Source: Fundicoccus sp052116145
GTDB lineage: Bacteria > Bacillota > Bacilli > Lactobacillales > Aerococcaceae
Length of the DNA stretch: 29,091 bases
Direction of reading: 5' to 3'
Assembly: GCF_052116145.1 (NCBI RefSeq)
Contig: NZ_JBQKLQ010000013.1
Location: 1-29,091, forward strand
Below the pieces are notes generated by a model, which was not told where the DNA came from, made no database searches, and saw nothing but the letters and a program-made list of their open reading frames with translations. Position numbers and translations under genes: made by a program. Positions within the stretch are counted from its first letter, which is position 1, and each line of letters starts with the position of its first letter. Of this stretch, positions 9,148 to 16,814 are shown one piece after another.

Positions 9148-9638
9148 TTTATTGTCTCCTAACTTAGAATAATTAGTTTTTAATTTACAGAATTGAAAAA
9201 ACCAATAAACGAATATTAGTTATAATTTATAATTCTATAACTTAACTATATATATATCAAATGGATTCATTTTATTCAGAATCCTTGCATTAGCTTTTCA
9301 ATAATGAATATTACAAGTTCCAGTTTAGTGATAAACATATCATAATAACTACTTAGTTTTATAAGATAAATAGTTGTTATTAACTTAGATAATAATTATT
9401 TTTGTATTCTTAAGAATATAATAGATGAAATTAATTGTGATTGCCTGTACTGACCATCAAATTTCTGCATATAATTTCTTTGTACCAATAAAATTTTGCT
9501 ATTAGTAATAAAAAAACTTTTTCTATATAATTATCAATATATTCTTATTCAATTTACATTCATTATACCACGTAAATCTTAAGATTTATTTAAGAAACAA
9601 CATTATCATCATTCTATTAAATAATAATCCAATTATGT
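9148..9638. other. AT-rich gap between defence genes
   Basis: Apart from the AbiA relic (9400-9560) and the promoter region of the restriction-modification operon (about 9150-9260), this stretch holds no recognisable gene. AAATCTTAAGATTT near 9573-9586 is a small perfect palindrome of unknown role. Confidence 0.4.
9400..9560 (-). pseudogene. Relic of a second AbiA-type gene
   Basis: Minus-strand frames read EYIDNYIEKVFLLL and, after a one-base frame change, VQRNYMQKFDGQYRQSQLIS. These match residues 46-85 of the adjacent intact AbiA-type protein (EYFDEFIDKGYFLLDE, then VQRNYMQRSNGQYRQSQLIS) in the same order and spacing. Stops follow, and no later AbiA sequence is seen. It is therefore a short, frameshifted piece of a different abiA allele just downstream of the intact one. 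Confidence 0.75.
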
Positions 9639-11501
9639 TTAAACTATTTCAATCGATTCTATATAGGAGTAAATCATTCTAGAGAGTTTTTCTAACGATT
9701 GGGCTAACATTTCTTTAGATATCGTATCTCCAGATAATAGTTCTGCTGACCCATGGTTTATTGGATTAAAATTTCTAAATTTTGATGCTTCATCAATAAT
9801 TTCACGACTACCATCAAATCTCTCGTAGAATTTCTTTAACACCTTACTTTGATGATATGATTTATAATTAGCGTTTTTGGTAAATCCTGATTCAGACCAT
9901 GCAAATTCTGCCGTTATTCTATCAAAAAATGACTTGTAATAAGAGTATGCTGCTAAATAATCATCTCTTTTTTTGTTACAAAGGTACAAAAAGAAAATTT
10001 GTAAAGTAAGTTTCGATACCTTCAAATGCTTAAAAACTTTTATATTTTCTACTGACTTATACTGCCATTCATACTTTATACAATAAGAGTCGATGAATTG
10101 ATATAATGAAATATTTTCTGGAGATTGTTGGACCAACGCTTCAATTAAATCATAATGACTGAACCTTCTTTTCATCAAATAAGTTATCGCAATCTCCAAA
10201 TCATTCAACATCCAAAAGCCCTCTCTAGATTTGATAAACAAATTGTTAAGTACCTCTCTTATTCTTTCACCGTCTCTTGTATTCAATAGCAAAGTTAAGA
10301 AGACTTTAGGTGTAGTCCTAAGAATATGAACGTCTGTAACATTAAGAACCTTGCTTTTTATCGGATCTATCGTAAAATTCAAATCATTAGAATAGATTAC
10401 TCTATTTAATATCTCACTCGGTGATAAATTGTTAGCTTCAATAGAGAATATGTTCTCAATTATTTCGATATATCTCTTATTAGTTAAGATATATTTATTC
10501 TCTATCTCTAATTCGACTTGCGTTAAAAAATCTAAAAGTAATTGCTCTGCTTTTTCTACGTCTAATTCATAAATATCAAATTCCTCACCATTAACTATTT
10601 CTTCATAGTACGGGGTGGATAAAACTTCAGAAATTCTACTAGAGTCACCATATTTAATCTTTTCAGAATTTAAATTTAATTCATTCGCATGAAACAAGGT
10701 GTTAACAAATTTTTGAAATTCTTCAAAAATGTTAGCCATACTTATTCCGTCAGCTTTTGAATCAAATAATATATACAAATCATCTACATATCTAATCATC
10801 TTAAAACGCGAAATTAAATTAATATGGCTGAGGTAATCAAAAATAGTATTATCAATTTCTTCAAGATATATATCTGTAGCAAGATACGAAGTTCCCATAC
10901 TGTTCTGAATTACTGGAAAATTTCCATTTCCTATGTATTTGATAAACTCCTTATACATTAACAATTCAATTTGATCAAATCCACTAGACTTTTTCTCTAT
11001 CTTGGAAAAAAGTTTATCTATATTTATATTTGGAAAATAGTTTGATATATCCAACTTTATGAAATAATCATGAATATCTTCTGTCAATATAACTTCCTTA
11101 TAAAAATTTGAATACTCTTCCTGATATAACGGATTTAGCGAATGAAGATTCCCAGAATAATAAACTTTTATGGCCTCATTCCTCTGTGACTCAACATTAT
11201 CAGAGATATTAACACAGATTGCTTGCAGTAAAAGATACATTATTGGAGATATCAATTGAGACTGTCTATATTGTCCATTGGATCTTTGCATATAGTTTCT
11301 TTGCACTCTCATTAAATTTTCATCTAATAAAAAGTAACCTTTATCAATAAATTCATCAAAATACTCTCTTTCAAGCAACCTAGTCATTGACGCTTTTCTT
11401 GTAAATGGATACCACTGCAGATAACTGTTGAGTTTTCTTATATCAGTTTCGAAATACAACTTTACTACTTTTTCCCACGTTTCATAAGTAATATTAAACA
11501 A
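9639..11501 (-). CDS. abiA: AbiA-type abortive infection protein (reverse transcriptase + HEPN)
   Basis: A 620-residue protein close in length to lactococcal AbiA (about 628, from memory). The N-terminal half is a reverse-transcriptase-type polymerase: FIKLDISNYFPNI (147-159, catalytic D151), QNSMGTSYLATDIYL (199-213) and the YVDD box (238-241). The C-terminal end carries RNFNPINH (R576 to H583), which fits the R-x4-6-H motif of HEPN domains known at the AbiA C-terminus. Abi polymerases of this group make untemplated, protein-primed DNA and stop phage growth in infected cells. The start is TTG at 11501 with AAGGAGG 7 bases upstream. It appears monocistronic, next to a restriction-modification operon and a relic of a second abiA. 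The polymerase and HEPN motifs are intact, so it is likely functional. Confidence 0.85.
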   Translation of the reverse strand: MFNITYETWEKVVKLYFETDIRKLNSYLQWYPFTRKASMTRLLEREYFDEFIDKGYFLLDENLMRVQRNYMQRSNGQYRQSQLISPIMYLLLQAICVNISDNVESQRNEAIKVYYSGNLHSLNPLYQEEYSNFYKEVILTEDIHDYFIKLDISNYFPNINIDKLFSKIEKKSSGFDQIELLMYKEFIKYIGNGNFPVIQNSMGTSYLATDIYLEEIDNTIFDYLSHINLISRFKMIRYVDDLYILFDSKADGISMANIFEEFQKFVNTLFHANELNLNSEKIKYGDSSRISEVLSTPYYEEIVNGEEFDIYELDVEKAEQLLLDFLTQVELEIENKYILTNKRYIEIIENIFSIEANNLSPSEILNRVIYSNDLNFTIDPIKSKVLNVTDVHILRTTPKVFLTLLLNTRDGERIREVLNNLFIKSREGFWMLNDLEIAITYLMKRRFSHYDLIEALVQQSPENISLYQFIDSYCIKYEWQYKSVENIKVFKHLKVSKLTLQIFFLYLCNKKRDDYLAAYSYYKSFFDRITAEFAWSESGFTKNANYKSYHQSKVLKKFYERFDGSREIIDEASKFRNFNPINHGSAELLSGDTISKEMLAQSLEKLSRMIYSYIESIEIV

Positions 11502-12302
11502 TTTATATCCTCCTTCAGTGATTTAAAATTTATAGGTATGTATAATTTGTATATTATCATAAAAGTTTATTCCCACCTACTTTAGTTTATTTTGTAATAT
11601 TGCTCTTTAGTTTTTCGATTAAATCATCTAACATATTTCTTTCTGGTTTTATGGGTAGATCAATATTACTTATTGCGATAAAAAACATTAGTTCGTATAA
11701 TGTATATTCAGACAAATTGGGGTATCTCTATACTAGTCATTTAATATTTTGAAAAATTTATTTCTTGAAATATATGACATGTAGTTTTTTAAGTTGATGC
11801 TTAAAAAACAGTTTTACATTCTAGTTATATTACGATTAATACTTAAGTCATGGTTTACAATATGACTCTAAATAATCAGGTATGAGGTAATACCATGTGA
11901 GGATATGGCGTTATTATTCGCTGAAGTACTAATCAATTTCACTTTATTGTGGATGATTGGATATAGTCATTTGGTTTTCAAACGAGGTGGCCTGGATTGT
12001 CCACATTAAACTGAATAAAAATTATATTGTAGATATAAATATTGCAGTTCCTATTTTGTAAATTAACAGACCTTATACTATATTTAACTAACCTGTGATC
12101 ATGAATCATGTGCTACTTTTAAAATGGATGTGTTAGTAAGAATGATCGCAGTTATTCACCTATCAAAAGAGCTCGTGATACTAGGATAAAAAGATGGAGA
12201 ATTAATCATCGGATGATTACTAAGTTTACGATTCTAAATTGAGTACAGAGTGATATTACTTATTATATTGCGAAATAAAAATACACGAGGAGGAAGACAC
12301 AA
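11502..12302. other. Gene-poor spacer upstream of abiA
   Basis: This stretch holds the abiA promoter region (AT-rich, with TATGATAAT near 11555), a short open relic at 11587-11727, and a perfect 10-bp stem-loop at 11784-11809 (GTTTTTTAAG, 6-base loop, CTTAAAAAAC). The rest (11810-12290) has stops in all frames, and I recognise nothing in it. Confidence 0.4.
11587..11727 (-). pseudogene. Short unrecognised gene remnant
   Basis: A 46-codon open frame on the minus strand ends in ERNMLDDLIEKLKSNITK and starts directly after a stop codon, without a start or ribosome site at its upstream end. Its composition is protein-like (hydrophobic ELMFFIAISNIDLPI, then a charged helix). It reads like the 3' end of a gene whose upstream part has been lost. 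No family is recognised. Confidence 0.3.
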
Positions 12303-12523
12303 ATGAGTAAACCAAGAATTAGACAAAACGCCTTACACTTTGACTATTTATAACGGATGATTTATTAATGAGCATGGCTGGGGCACAAAAATCTTATTTT
12401 ATATTGAATCGTCATAATGCTAATGATCATAGGGATCACTACTACTTATTCAATGTCAAAGTTATCTCTGAGCCTAAGACAGTCCATATCTATGAGTACG
12501 TTGGCCACAGGTTCAGTCTATAG
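12303..12523 (+). pseudogene. Small unknown gene broken by a frameshift
   Basis: An ATG at 12303 with a strong GAGGAGG site opens a frame MSKPRIRQNALHFDYL that stops at 12351. An overlapping frame continues with TDDLLMSMAGAQKSY and then NDHRDHYYLFNVKVIS to a stop at 12521-12523. One single-base shift would join them into a protein of about 73 residues. The good ribosome site suggests a gene that was real until recently. No family is recognised, and translation of the second frame from its own ATG at 12368 or 12374 cannot be excluded. Confidence 0.35.
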
Positions 12524-12664
12524 AGACCTTGTAGCAAGCATCCAGGTAGAACTATGCAAGGAGCTAATTGAAATGAGCTTAGAATCGAAGTTACTTGGAT
12601 GATGCGAAGATGAACCTTCCATAATTGGACTAGCAAGGGAGCAGGGAATAGCTAATAAGCTTTA

Positions 12665-12783
12665 AGGATACTTATACCACACTTGCTCGCTCCGCGTTTC
12701 GTTGTCGTGACCGGCTCCATCCCTGCGGGATTCGCTCGGACTCCCCCGAACCACTTCGCTCCCAAGAGTGGTATAAGTATCCT
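12665..12783. repeat. Palindromic element E1
   Basis: A 119-bp element framed by a perfect 16-bp inverted repeat (AGGATACTTATACCAC at 12665-12680 and its complement at 12768-12783). The stem continues inward with CTTG/CAAG after one A-A mismatch. The interior is GC-rich and homologous to the interiors of E2 (15169-15282) and inverted E3 (13027-13138). All share a TCGCT-GTTTC start, a GGCTCCAT-like block, an inner hairpin (CCC-TGC-GGG here), a CGGACTC block and GAACC-x-TTCGCTC. The outer stems of the three elements are unrelated in sequence. Confidence 0.85.
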
Positions 12784-12799
12784 ATCCTGGTGAAAATTC

Positions 12800-13026
12800 A
12801 AAGCTGGAGACTTTATACGCCTAGGCTAGTCTTGAGTTGGCTCTCCTCTATACGCGCTTACGCGTATAGAGATGAGCCCTAGCCATCTGTGTGGTTATCA
12901 ACTCCCCCTACTACAAGACTGGTGCAGCTACAGTGCCTCGTGCGACGTTGTCGCACATGGCACCTCGCTTCGATGCTTGTACGCCTACTTGACATGCCAA
13001 CTCTTTGAGGGCGCCATTGTACGCAA
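12800..13026. repeat. Structured hairpin array, copy 1
   Basis: This GC-rich segment follows E1 and is homologous, block by block, to 15283-15490 after E2. It contains TTATACGCCT, hairpin H1 (12839-12878: GGCTC, 2x2 internal loop, CTCTATACGCG stem, then GAGCC) and hairpin H2 (12933-12963: GTGCC, internal loop, GTGCGAC stem, then GGCAC). The stem of H1 differs between copies but stays paired. The long open frame on the plus strand here (12872-13084) crosses two palindromes and is not considered a gene. Confidence 0.7.
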
Positions 13027-13138
13027 AATAATTACCACCAGATTTAGGAGCGAAGGTTCAGTGAGGCCGACCGGAATACCGTAGGTATGTAGGCGCAGCG
13101 GAACTGAAACTAAGCGAGTAAATCTGGTGGTAATTATT
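13027..13138. repeat. Palindromic element E3 (inverted copy)
   Basis: A 112-bp element framed by a perfect 20-bp inverted repeat (13027-13046 and 13119-13138). Read on the minus strand, its interior matches E1 and E2, including an inner ATACC-TAC-GGTAT hairpin and TGAACCTTCGCTC. With E1 it brackets the hairpin array in inverted orientation. Confidence 0.85.
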
Positions 13139-13166
13139 AAGCCAGTATTCTTTTGACGTTCGCACG

Positions 13167-13661
13167 CTAAGCGTTTCTCTCTTGCTTTATTTTTTCTAGA
13201 AAATTAAGCGATCCTGGATAGTTTTCATATAACTCAATTAGCTGGTTCTCTTGTTCTACTGCGTCAGCAGCAAATTCTCCATAATTCATGCGTGTGCCAT
13301 CTTCCAATTTGCTACATAAAACGACACGACCGTACCCTTCCTCTATCGTGATAAAGACGGGTAAACTACCTTCAAAGTCCACCATAAAGATTACCTTATG
13401 ACATAATCCCTGTTCTTCTGGTTCAGACATCTTAACTTCCAATTTAAAGACACCTGGCATAAACTCTTTAAAGTCTACCTGACAGTCCATCCCCTCGAAC
13501 AATTCTTGTAAGGGATACTCTGATTCTACTTCTTCTAACTTGTCCGATAATTGGTAAGTGTGGTGTGGGCGAACTAGATTAATAAAGTGCTGTGGATTTG
13601 CGAAAAATAAACTTGGCAATAGAACGTGTTCGAAATAATAGCGGGCTTTTATATCAATCAT
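13167..13661 (-). CDS. Unknown 164-residue protein
   Basis: An intact gene with AGGAGG 7 bases before an ATG. The protein is acidic, with no signal peptide, membrane segment or recognised motif. The middle (about 60-120) alternates hydrophobic and charged residues as in a beta-rich domain (GVFKLEVKMSE, KVIFMVDFEGSLPVFITIEE), and the C-terminus is helical. It stands alone between structured repeats, with E3 28 bases beyond its stop. It may be cargo of the element; no function can be assigned. Confidence 0.75.
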   Translation of the reverse strand: MIDIKARYYFEHVLLPSLFFANPQHFINLVRPHHTYQLSDKLEEVESEYPLQELFEGMDCQVDFKEFMPGVFKLEVKMSEPEEQGLCHKVIFMVDFEGSLPVFITIEEGYGRVVLCSKLEDGTRMNYGEFAADAVEQENQLIELYENYPGSLNFLEKIKQERNA

Positions 13662-13839
13662 ATTGGTGCCTCCTTATTCATTTGATATATCTATTATACG
13701 AACAAGCGTTCTGTAAGTCTAGCTATTATACTTCTTTCTAAAAGAATACTCTTTTCAAAATATTTCTAAAAATAATGCTATAAGCTTCTCAAATTGAAAA
13801 ATCATTTCTTGTAGCTAATTATGTCTAACAAAAAGAAAT

Positions 13840-13880
13840 GGCCCATCTCAGTACGCGAGAAAGCGTATCGAGATGAGCTC
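13840..13880. repeat. H1-type hairpin, third copy
   Basis: A hairpin with the CGAGATGAGC flank of the H1 hairpins at 12839-12878 and 15340-15379. The paired stem sequence differs (TACGC / GCGTA with a GAGAAA loop). It is the only part of the array visible here. Confidence 0.6.
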
Positions 13881-13976
13881 TAACAATCTTAAGGATACTA
13901 CCTCGTCCTACTACTACACTTCTCGTATTGTCGGTGGACCAGTGTAATTGGATCTGTTAGCAATTTCCGAAACTAG

Positions 13977-14130
13977 TCAATATTCAAAGCTCGCAAACAA
14001 TAAAACCTGATATTCTGCGCTTTTGCCAACACCAATATTCTGCTTAGCTATCCACTCGCTTAACACCTTGAACTACTCACTGTATCCCTCTTTTAATTCA
14101 TTTATGCTGTGTTTAATATTATTATTCAAT
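13977..14130 (-). pseudogene. Decayed reading frame, unknown
   Basis: The minus-strand frame reads SINELKEGYSE, a stop, then FKVLSEWIAKQNIGVGKSAE and YQVLLFASFEY before another stop. The sequence is protein-like over about 50 codons but has in-frame stops and no start. The parent gene is not recognised. Confidence 0.35.
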
Positions 14131-14210
14131 TGCTATAACTCATAACCCTGAAACTAGCAAATGGAACTGGTGGCAAATTTGTTAGTCATAGTTCTATCAA
14201 ATCTGTAGCC

Positions 14211-15017
14211 TTATTCGTTAACTACAAGGTCTGATTTATTAATTATCAGTCCATCTCCTGCATTGATTCCTTCATCAGTAAATGTCTTTTGTGCCAGTAA
14301 TGCGATTGTCTTAGTAGTCAAAGTATCAAAGGTACCGCCAACAAATGCACCAGCAACGGGCACTGCTTTTCCAAGATTAATCACACCCGTAGAACCAAAT
14401 TTAGTCACTAATCTAATCCCAACTTTTTGATTTATTTTAGTTAATGTCTTACCTGGAACTTTCTTGACTAAACTAAGTAACATCTTATTGCCCATTACAA
14501 CACCACTTTTCTTCATAATATTAGATACGGTAGTCCCAGCAAGTGTGGCATAAACAAAAGTTTGAACTTGATCACTGTTTAAATTGTAGCCTCGAATTAA
14601 TGCTATCGCTGCAATCATTCTCATCTGAAATAAGATCACTGAGGTGACGTTGGCCGGTATAGAGACTGGCATCGTTATAAAGCCACCAAATCCAGTTACA
14701 AATCCAGATGTCGCAGCTTTTGTAACTTGGGCATTAACAAGCTTTTTTATTGCTGTTTCTTTATCATATCTCGAAAGATAATCATCCACTAGTTCCTGAA
14801 TATCCTTTTGCCCTGGCAATCCTGTTAAAGTTTTGTCATAAGCCCAGTTTAAAGTTTCCATCATTTTCTCCTGAGATATAGCTACGACGTTATTTGAGCT
14901 ATCGTTGATGGTCTTACTTGCACCGCTTGCTATTTTCCCTACATTATCCTTACTATCGCTAATAATCTTTCCGACACCGCTAGCTAACTTCCCAATATTA
15001 TCAAATGGATTTGACAT
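14211..15017 (-). CDS. EcsC-family protein
   Basis: A 268-residue protein. The N-terminus repeats an NVGKIASGASKTINDS-like unit twice, and the rest is an EcsC-type domain with several alanine/glycine-rich hydrophobic helices (for example PANVTSVILFQMRMIAAIAL and AVPVAGAFVGGTFD). It therefore probably associates with membranes. The EcsC family takes its name from a gene of the Bacillus ecs ABC-transporter operon, and its biochemical role is poorly understood. The ATG at 15017 has an AGGAGG site 6 bases upstream, and a TATAAT -10 box lies at 15077-15072. It is a single gene flanked by structured repeats. A truncated paralogue lies outside the element at 2216-2632, so such genes recur at this chromosomal locus. 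Confidence 0.8.
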   Translation of the reverse strand: MSNPFDNIGKLASGVGKIISDSKDNVGKIASGASKTINDSSNNVVAISQEKMMETLNWAYDKTLTGLPGQKDIQELVDDYLSRYDKETAIKKLVNAQVTKAATSGFVTGFGGFITMPVSIPANVTSVILFQMRMIAAIALIRGYNLNSDQVQTFVYATLAGTTVSNIMKKSGVVMGNKMLLSLVKKVPGKTLTKINQKVGIRLVTKFGSTGVINLGKAVPVAGAFVGGTFDTLTTKTIALLAQKTFTDEGINAGDGLIINKSDLVVNE

Positions 15018-15071
15018 GATATCCTCCTATTTAGTCTCTATTTTTGACTTAATCCCAACATATACATTCAA

Positions 15072-15120
15072 ATTATACAGATTAAGAATATCACTAAAAT
15101 GCGATTATTGAAAGCGTTCA
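15072..15120 (-). promoter_or_regulatory. Promoter region of the EcsC-family gene
   Basis: A TATAAT -10 box is at 15077-15072 on the minus strand, with only a weak -35 (ATTTTA) at the right distance. About 30 bases further upstream, TGAAAGCGTTCA (15109-15120) resembles a catabolite-response element, but with mismatches at the 3' side. Its regulatory meaning is uncertain. Confidence 0.4.
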
Positions 15121-15168
15121 TATTTGCTTCTCTTTTCTTAAAAATCATCTCAAAATACATCCAATAAA

Positions 15169-15282
15169 CATATTACTCAGCATCTATTCGCTCATCGTTT
15201 CGTTTTCGTGACTGGCTCCATACCTTTGGTATTCCACACGGACTCACCCGAACCGATTCGCTCATAGAAGCTGAGTAATATG
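15169..15282. repeat. Palindromic element E2
   Basis: A 114-bp element framed by a perfect 13-bp inverted repeat (CATATTACTCAGC at 15169-15181 and its complement at 15270-15282), with a further CTAT/ATAG pairing inside a small internal loop. The interior matches E1: TCGTTTCGTTTTCGTGAC, GGCTCCATACC-TTT-GGTAT, CGGACTC, CCGAACC and TTCGCTC. Confidence 0.85.
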
Positions 15283-15530
15283 GCCAACCTAAACACTACA
15301 GCGTCAGCCTTCACATTATACGCCTAAAACATTAGGCTTGGCTCGCCTCGTTTTGCGCTTGCGCATAACGAGATGAGCCTCATCAAGCTTGCGACTATTA
15401 ACTCGTCTAACCACAAACCTTGGAGTAGGTACCGTGCCTCGTGCGACAGAGTCGCACATGGCACCTCACCTTACGATTCGCCTAAAGAAAGACGAAAGCC
15501 ACCTGCTAACGCACGTGGCATCATCCTAAA
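15283..15530. repeat. Structured hairpin array, copy 2
   Basis: Homologous to 12800-12990. It contains TTATACGCCT (15317-15326), hairpin H1 at 15340-15379 (GGCTC to GAGCC, inner stem CTCGTT/AACGAG), hairpin H2 at 15434-15464 (same stem as copy 1, loop AGA instead of GTT), and a further hairpin GCCAC-CT-GC-TAAC-GC-AC-GTGGC at 15497-15518. Each hairpin has a 5-bp outer stem followed by a 2x2 internal loop. Confidence 0.7.
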
Positions 15531-15662
15531 TCTAATTTAAAGCGTCCACCTGCCCCCAACAACACCACGCGAATGCTTCGCAATCGCCTGAAGTTGCCAA
15601 AATCTGCAACGTTGCCGAATTTGCATCCAGCCCAAGCAGCCGTCAGGCGCGTATCTCATGAC

Positions 15663-15706
15663 ATAATTATAGCCCAGCGCAAAATGATGCGCTGGGCTAT
15701 AATTAT
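15663..15706. repeat. Perfect 19-bp inverted repeat after the endolysin gene
   Basis: ATAATTATAGCCCAGCGCA (15663-15681) and its exact complement (15688-15706) surround a 6-base loop. There is no clean T-tract on either strand, so a classical terminator role is only possible. A second hairpin at 15727-15751 (CCGGAG, 2x2 AC/AC internal loop, CGC-TAC-GCG, CTCCGG) lies between it and the endolysin stop. Confidence 0.75.
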
Positions 15707-15763
15707 AAAACCTACCTGACAAGCTACCGGAGACCGCTACGCGACCTCCGGCCACATACCCTT

Positions 15764-16603
15764 CTACATGACCGTGACATCCTTATCCCGCATCCAGCCA
15801 ATCACATCACCTTTATAGCCTAATAAATAAACTTCTCCACCCCTAATGGCCTTCCGCTCCAGGACATCAAACTGAGCCCCAAGCACCCAACTAGCAATTT
15901 TCTGTCCAGTATAGTATGTCATTGCATTAGGCAATACCTTTACCTTATCAGCATCTTTACCGACATTTTCTATACGTTTAGCAATCAACTCATTGACCAT
16001 ACGTTGCACTTTAACAGGATCATGCCCCGCAACTTTCAGAGCTTTTTCCCTCGCCGGATTATTCCCCCACTTACCCGACAACACTTCTGAAGCCAAGTCC
16101 TCCATAGTCTTATCACTCAGTACTGGAACATTAACTTTTTCATCACTATATTTCGGCCTAGCAAACCCCTTAATACGCCAATCATTCCAGTCAAAATAGA
16201 CCTGGGCGACGCGCGCATTCGCATTACCTTCAACTGTTCTCAATATATCGCCCGATACTTCTGCTACAAAACCTATGTGATCAGCAAAGCCTCCCCCATC
16301 CCAATCAAAGGTAATTAAATCTCCTACCTTGGGCTTTACCCGTCCTAACCAGATTCCCATTTGTTTAAACAACTTTATATGCCTTTCAACTCCACATTCA
16401 CGCCCAATCAAACTAGCCGTACCTGTTTCATCTGCAATTACTGTTACAAAGGCATCACACCAAGCATCATCATAAGTCATTTTATAACCACTTGGCCGTG
16501 GTGTTACTTTGTTATAACGGTCAATTAACGCTTTATGCACACTACCGTATTGTTGCGTTCCGACGTACTTTAGCGCCAAATTAATCACCTGTTGAGCTGT
16601 CAT
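15764..16603 (-). CDS. Endolysin: CHAP peptidase with Cpl-7 and SH3-like domains
   Basis: A 279-residue phage-type lysin that would cut peptidoglycan cross-bridges or amide bonds. Residues 1-150 form a CHAP domain with catalytic C49 (DDAWCDAF), H109 (GFADHIGFV) and a polar partner near E125-N127. Residues about 160-205 (LASEVLSGKWGNNPAREKAL, then AGHDPVKVQRMVN) match a Cpl-7 wall-binding repeat, and the C-terminus (about 215-279) resembles an SH3 domain. There is no signal peptide, so exit depends on the holin. The ATG lies inside the holin gene with its own GAAGGAG site. It is the last gene of the lysis cassette, and hairpins follow it. Confidence 0.9.
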   Translation of the reverse strand: MTAQQVINLALKYVGTQQYGSVHKALIDRYNKVTPRPSGYKMTYDDAWCDAFVTVIADETGTASLIGRECGVERHIKLFKQMGIWLGRVKPKVGDLITFDWDGGGFADHIGFVAEVSGDILRTVEGNANARVAQVYFDWNDWRIKGFARPKYSDEKVNVPVLSDKTMEDLASEVLSGKWGNNPAREKALKVAGHDPVKVQRMVNELIAKRIENVGKDADKVKVLPNAMTYYTGQKIASWVLGAQFDVLERKAIRGGEVYLLGYKGDVIGWMRDKDVTVM

Positions 16604-16814
16604 ATTGATTATCTCCTTCTTTATGATAGTGATTGCTGGAAACTTGTATTAAACCGCCTAAAAACGCGGTTAATAGATTCATCGTCGCTAGATACAAGTC
16701 AACATCTACCCAGTTATACAAATGCCCCAAACCGCCAATAAACGCAGAAAATGATGGCAAAAAAATTAACACCAGCCACTTCAAACGGTCATAATTTTGA
16801 TTATTAATTGACAC
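16581..16814 (-). CDS. Phage holin
   Basis: A 77-residue membrane protein with two hydrophobic segments (WLVLIFLPSFSAFIGGLGHL and LATMNLLTAFLGGLIQVSS) and a short charged tail. This is the form of small phage holins of Firmicutes that open the membrane for the endolysin. The start is GTG at 16814 with a GGAG site inside the preceding gene. It overlaps the upstream gene by 11 bases and the endolysin by 23 bases, so the three are translated as one unit. Confidence 0.85.
   Translation of the reverse strand: MSINNQNYDRLKWLVLIFLPSFSAFIGGLGHLYNWVDVDLYLATMNLLTAFLGGLIQVSSNHYHKEGDNQYDSSTGD

Larger units (their letters stand above)
13662..14210. other. Gap with a hairpin repeat and a gene relic
   Basis: Besides the promoter region of the unknown gene, it contains a third H1-like hairpin (13840-13880) and a decayed minus-strand reading frame (13977-14130). 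That frame has segments INELKEGYSE and KVLSEWIAKQNIGVGKSAEY joined across a stop codon. The rest is unrecognised. Confidence 0.45.

Noticed and set aside
12872..13084. 70-codon plus-strand frame
   Set aside because: It runs through hairpins H1 and H2 and into element E3, and lacks a ribosome site.
12665..13138. Integron attC sites or a retron RNA
   Set aside because: No GTTRRRY/RYYYAAC boxes or integron integrase. The nearest reverse transcriptase is AbiA-type with a HEPN end, not a retron enzyme with a linked msr-msd.
15109..15120. Catabolite-response element upstream of the EcsC-family gene
   Set aside because: TGAAAGCGTTCA matches only in part, with mismatches at conserved 3' positions, so it was not listed as a site of its own.
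15537..15755. 72-codon minus-strand frame
   Set aside because: It spans the 19-bp perfect inverted repeat and another hairpin, has no ribosome site, and its composition reflects the structured GC-rich DNA.
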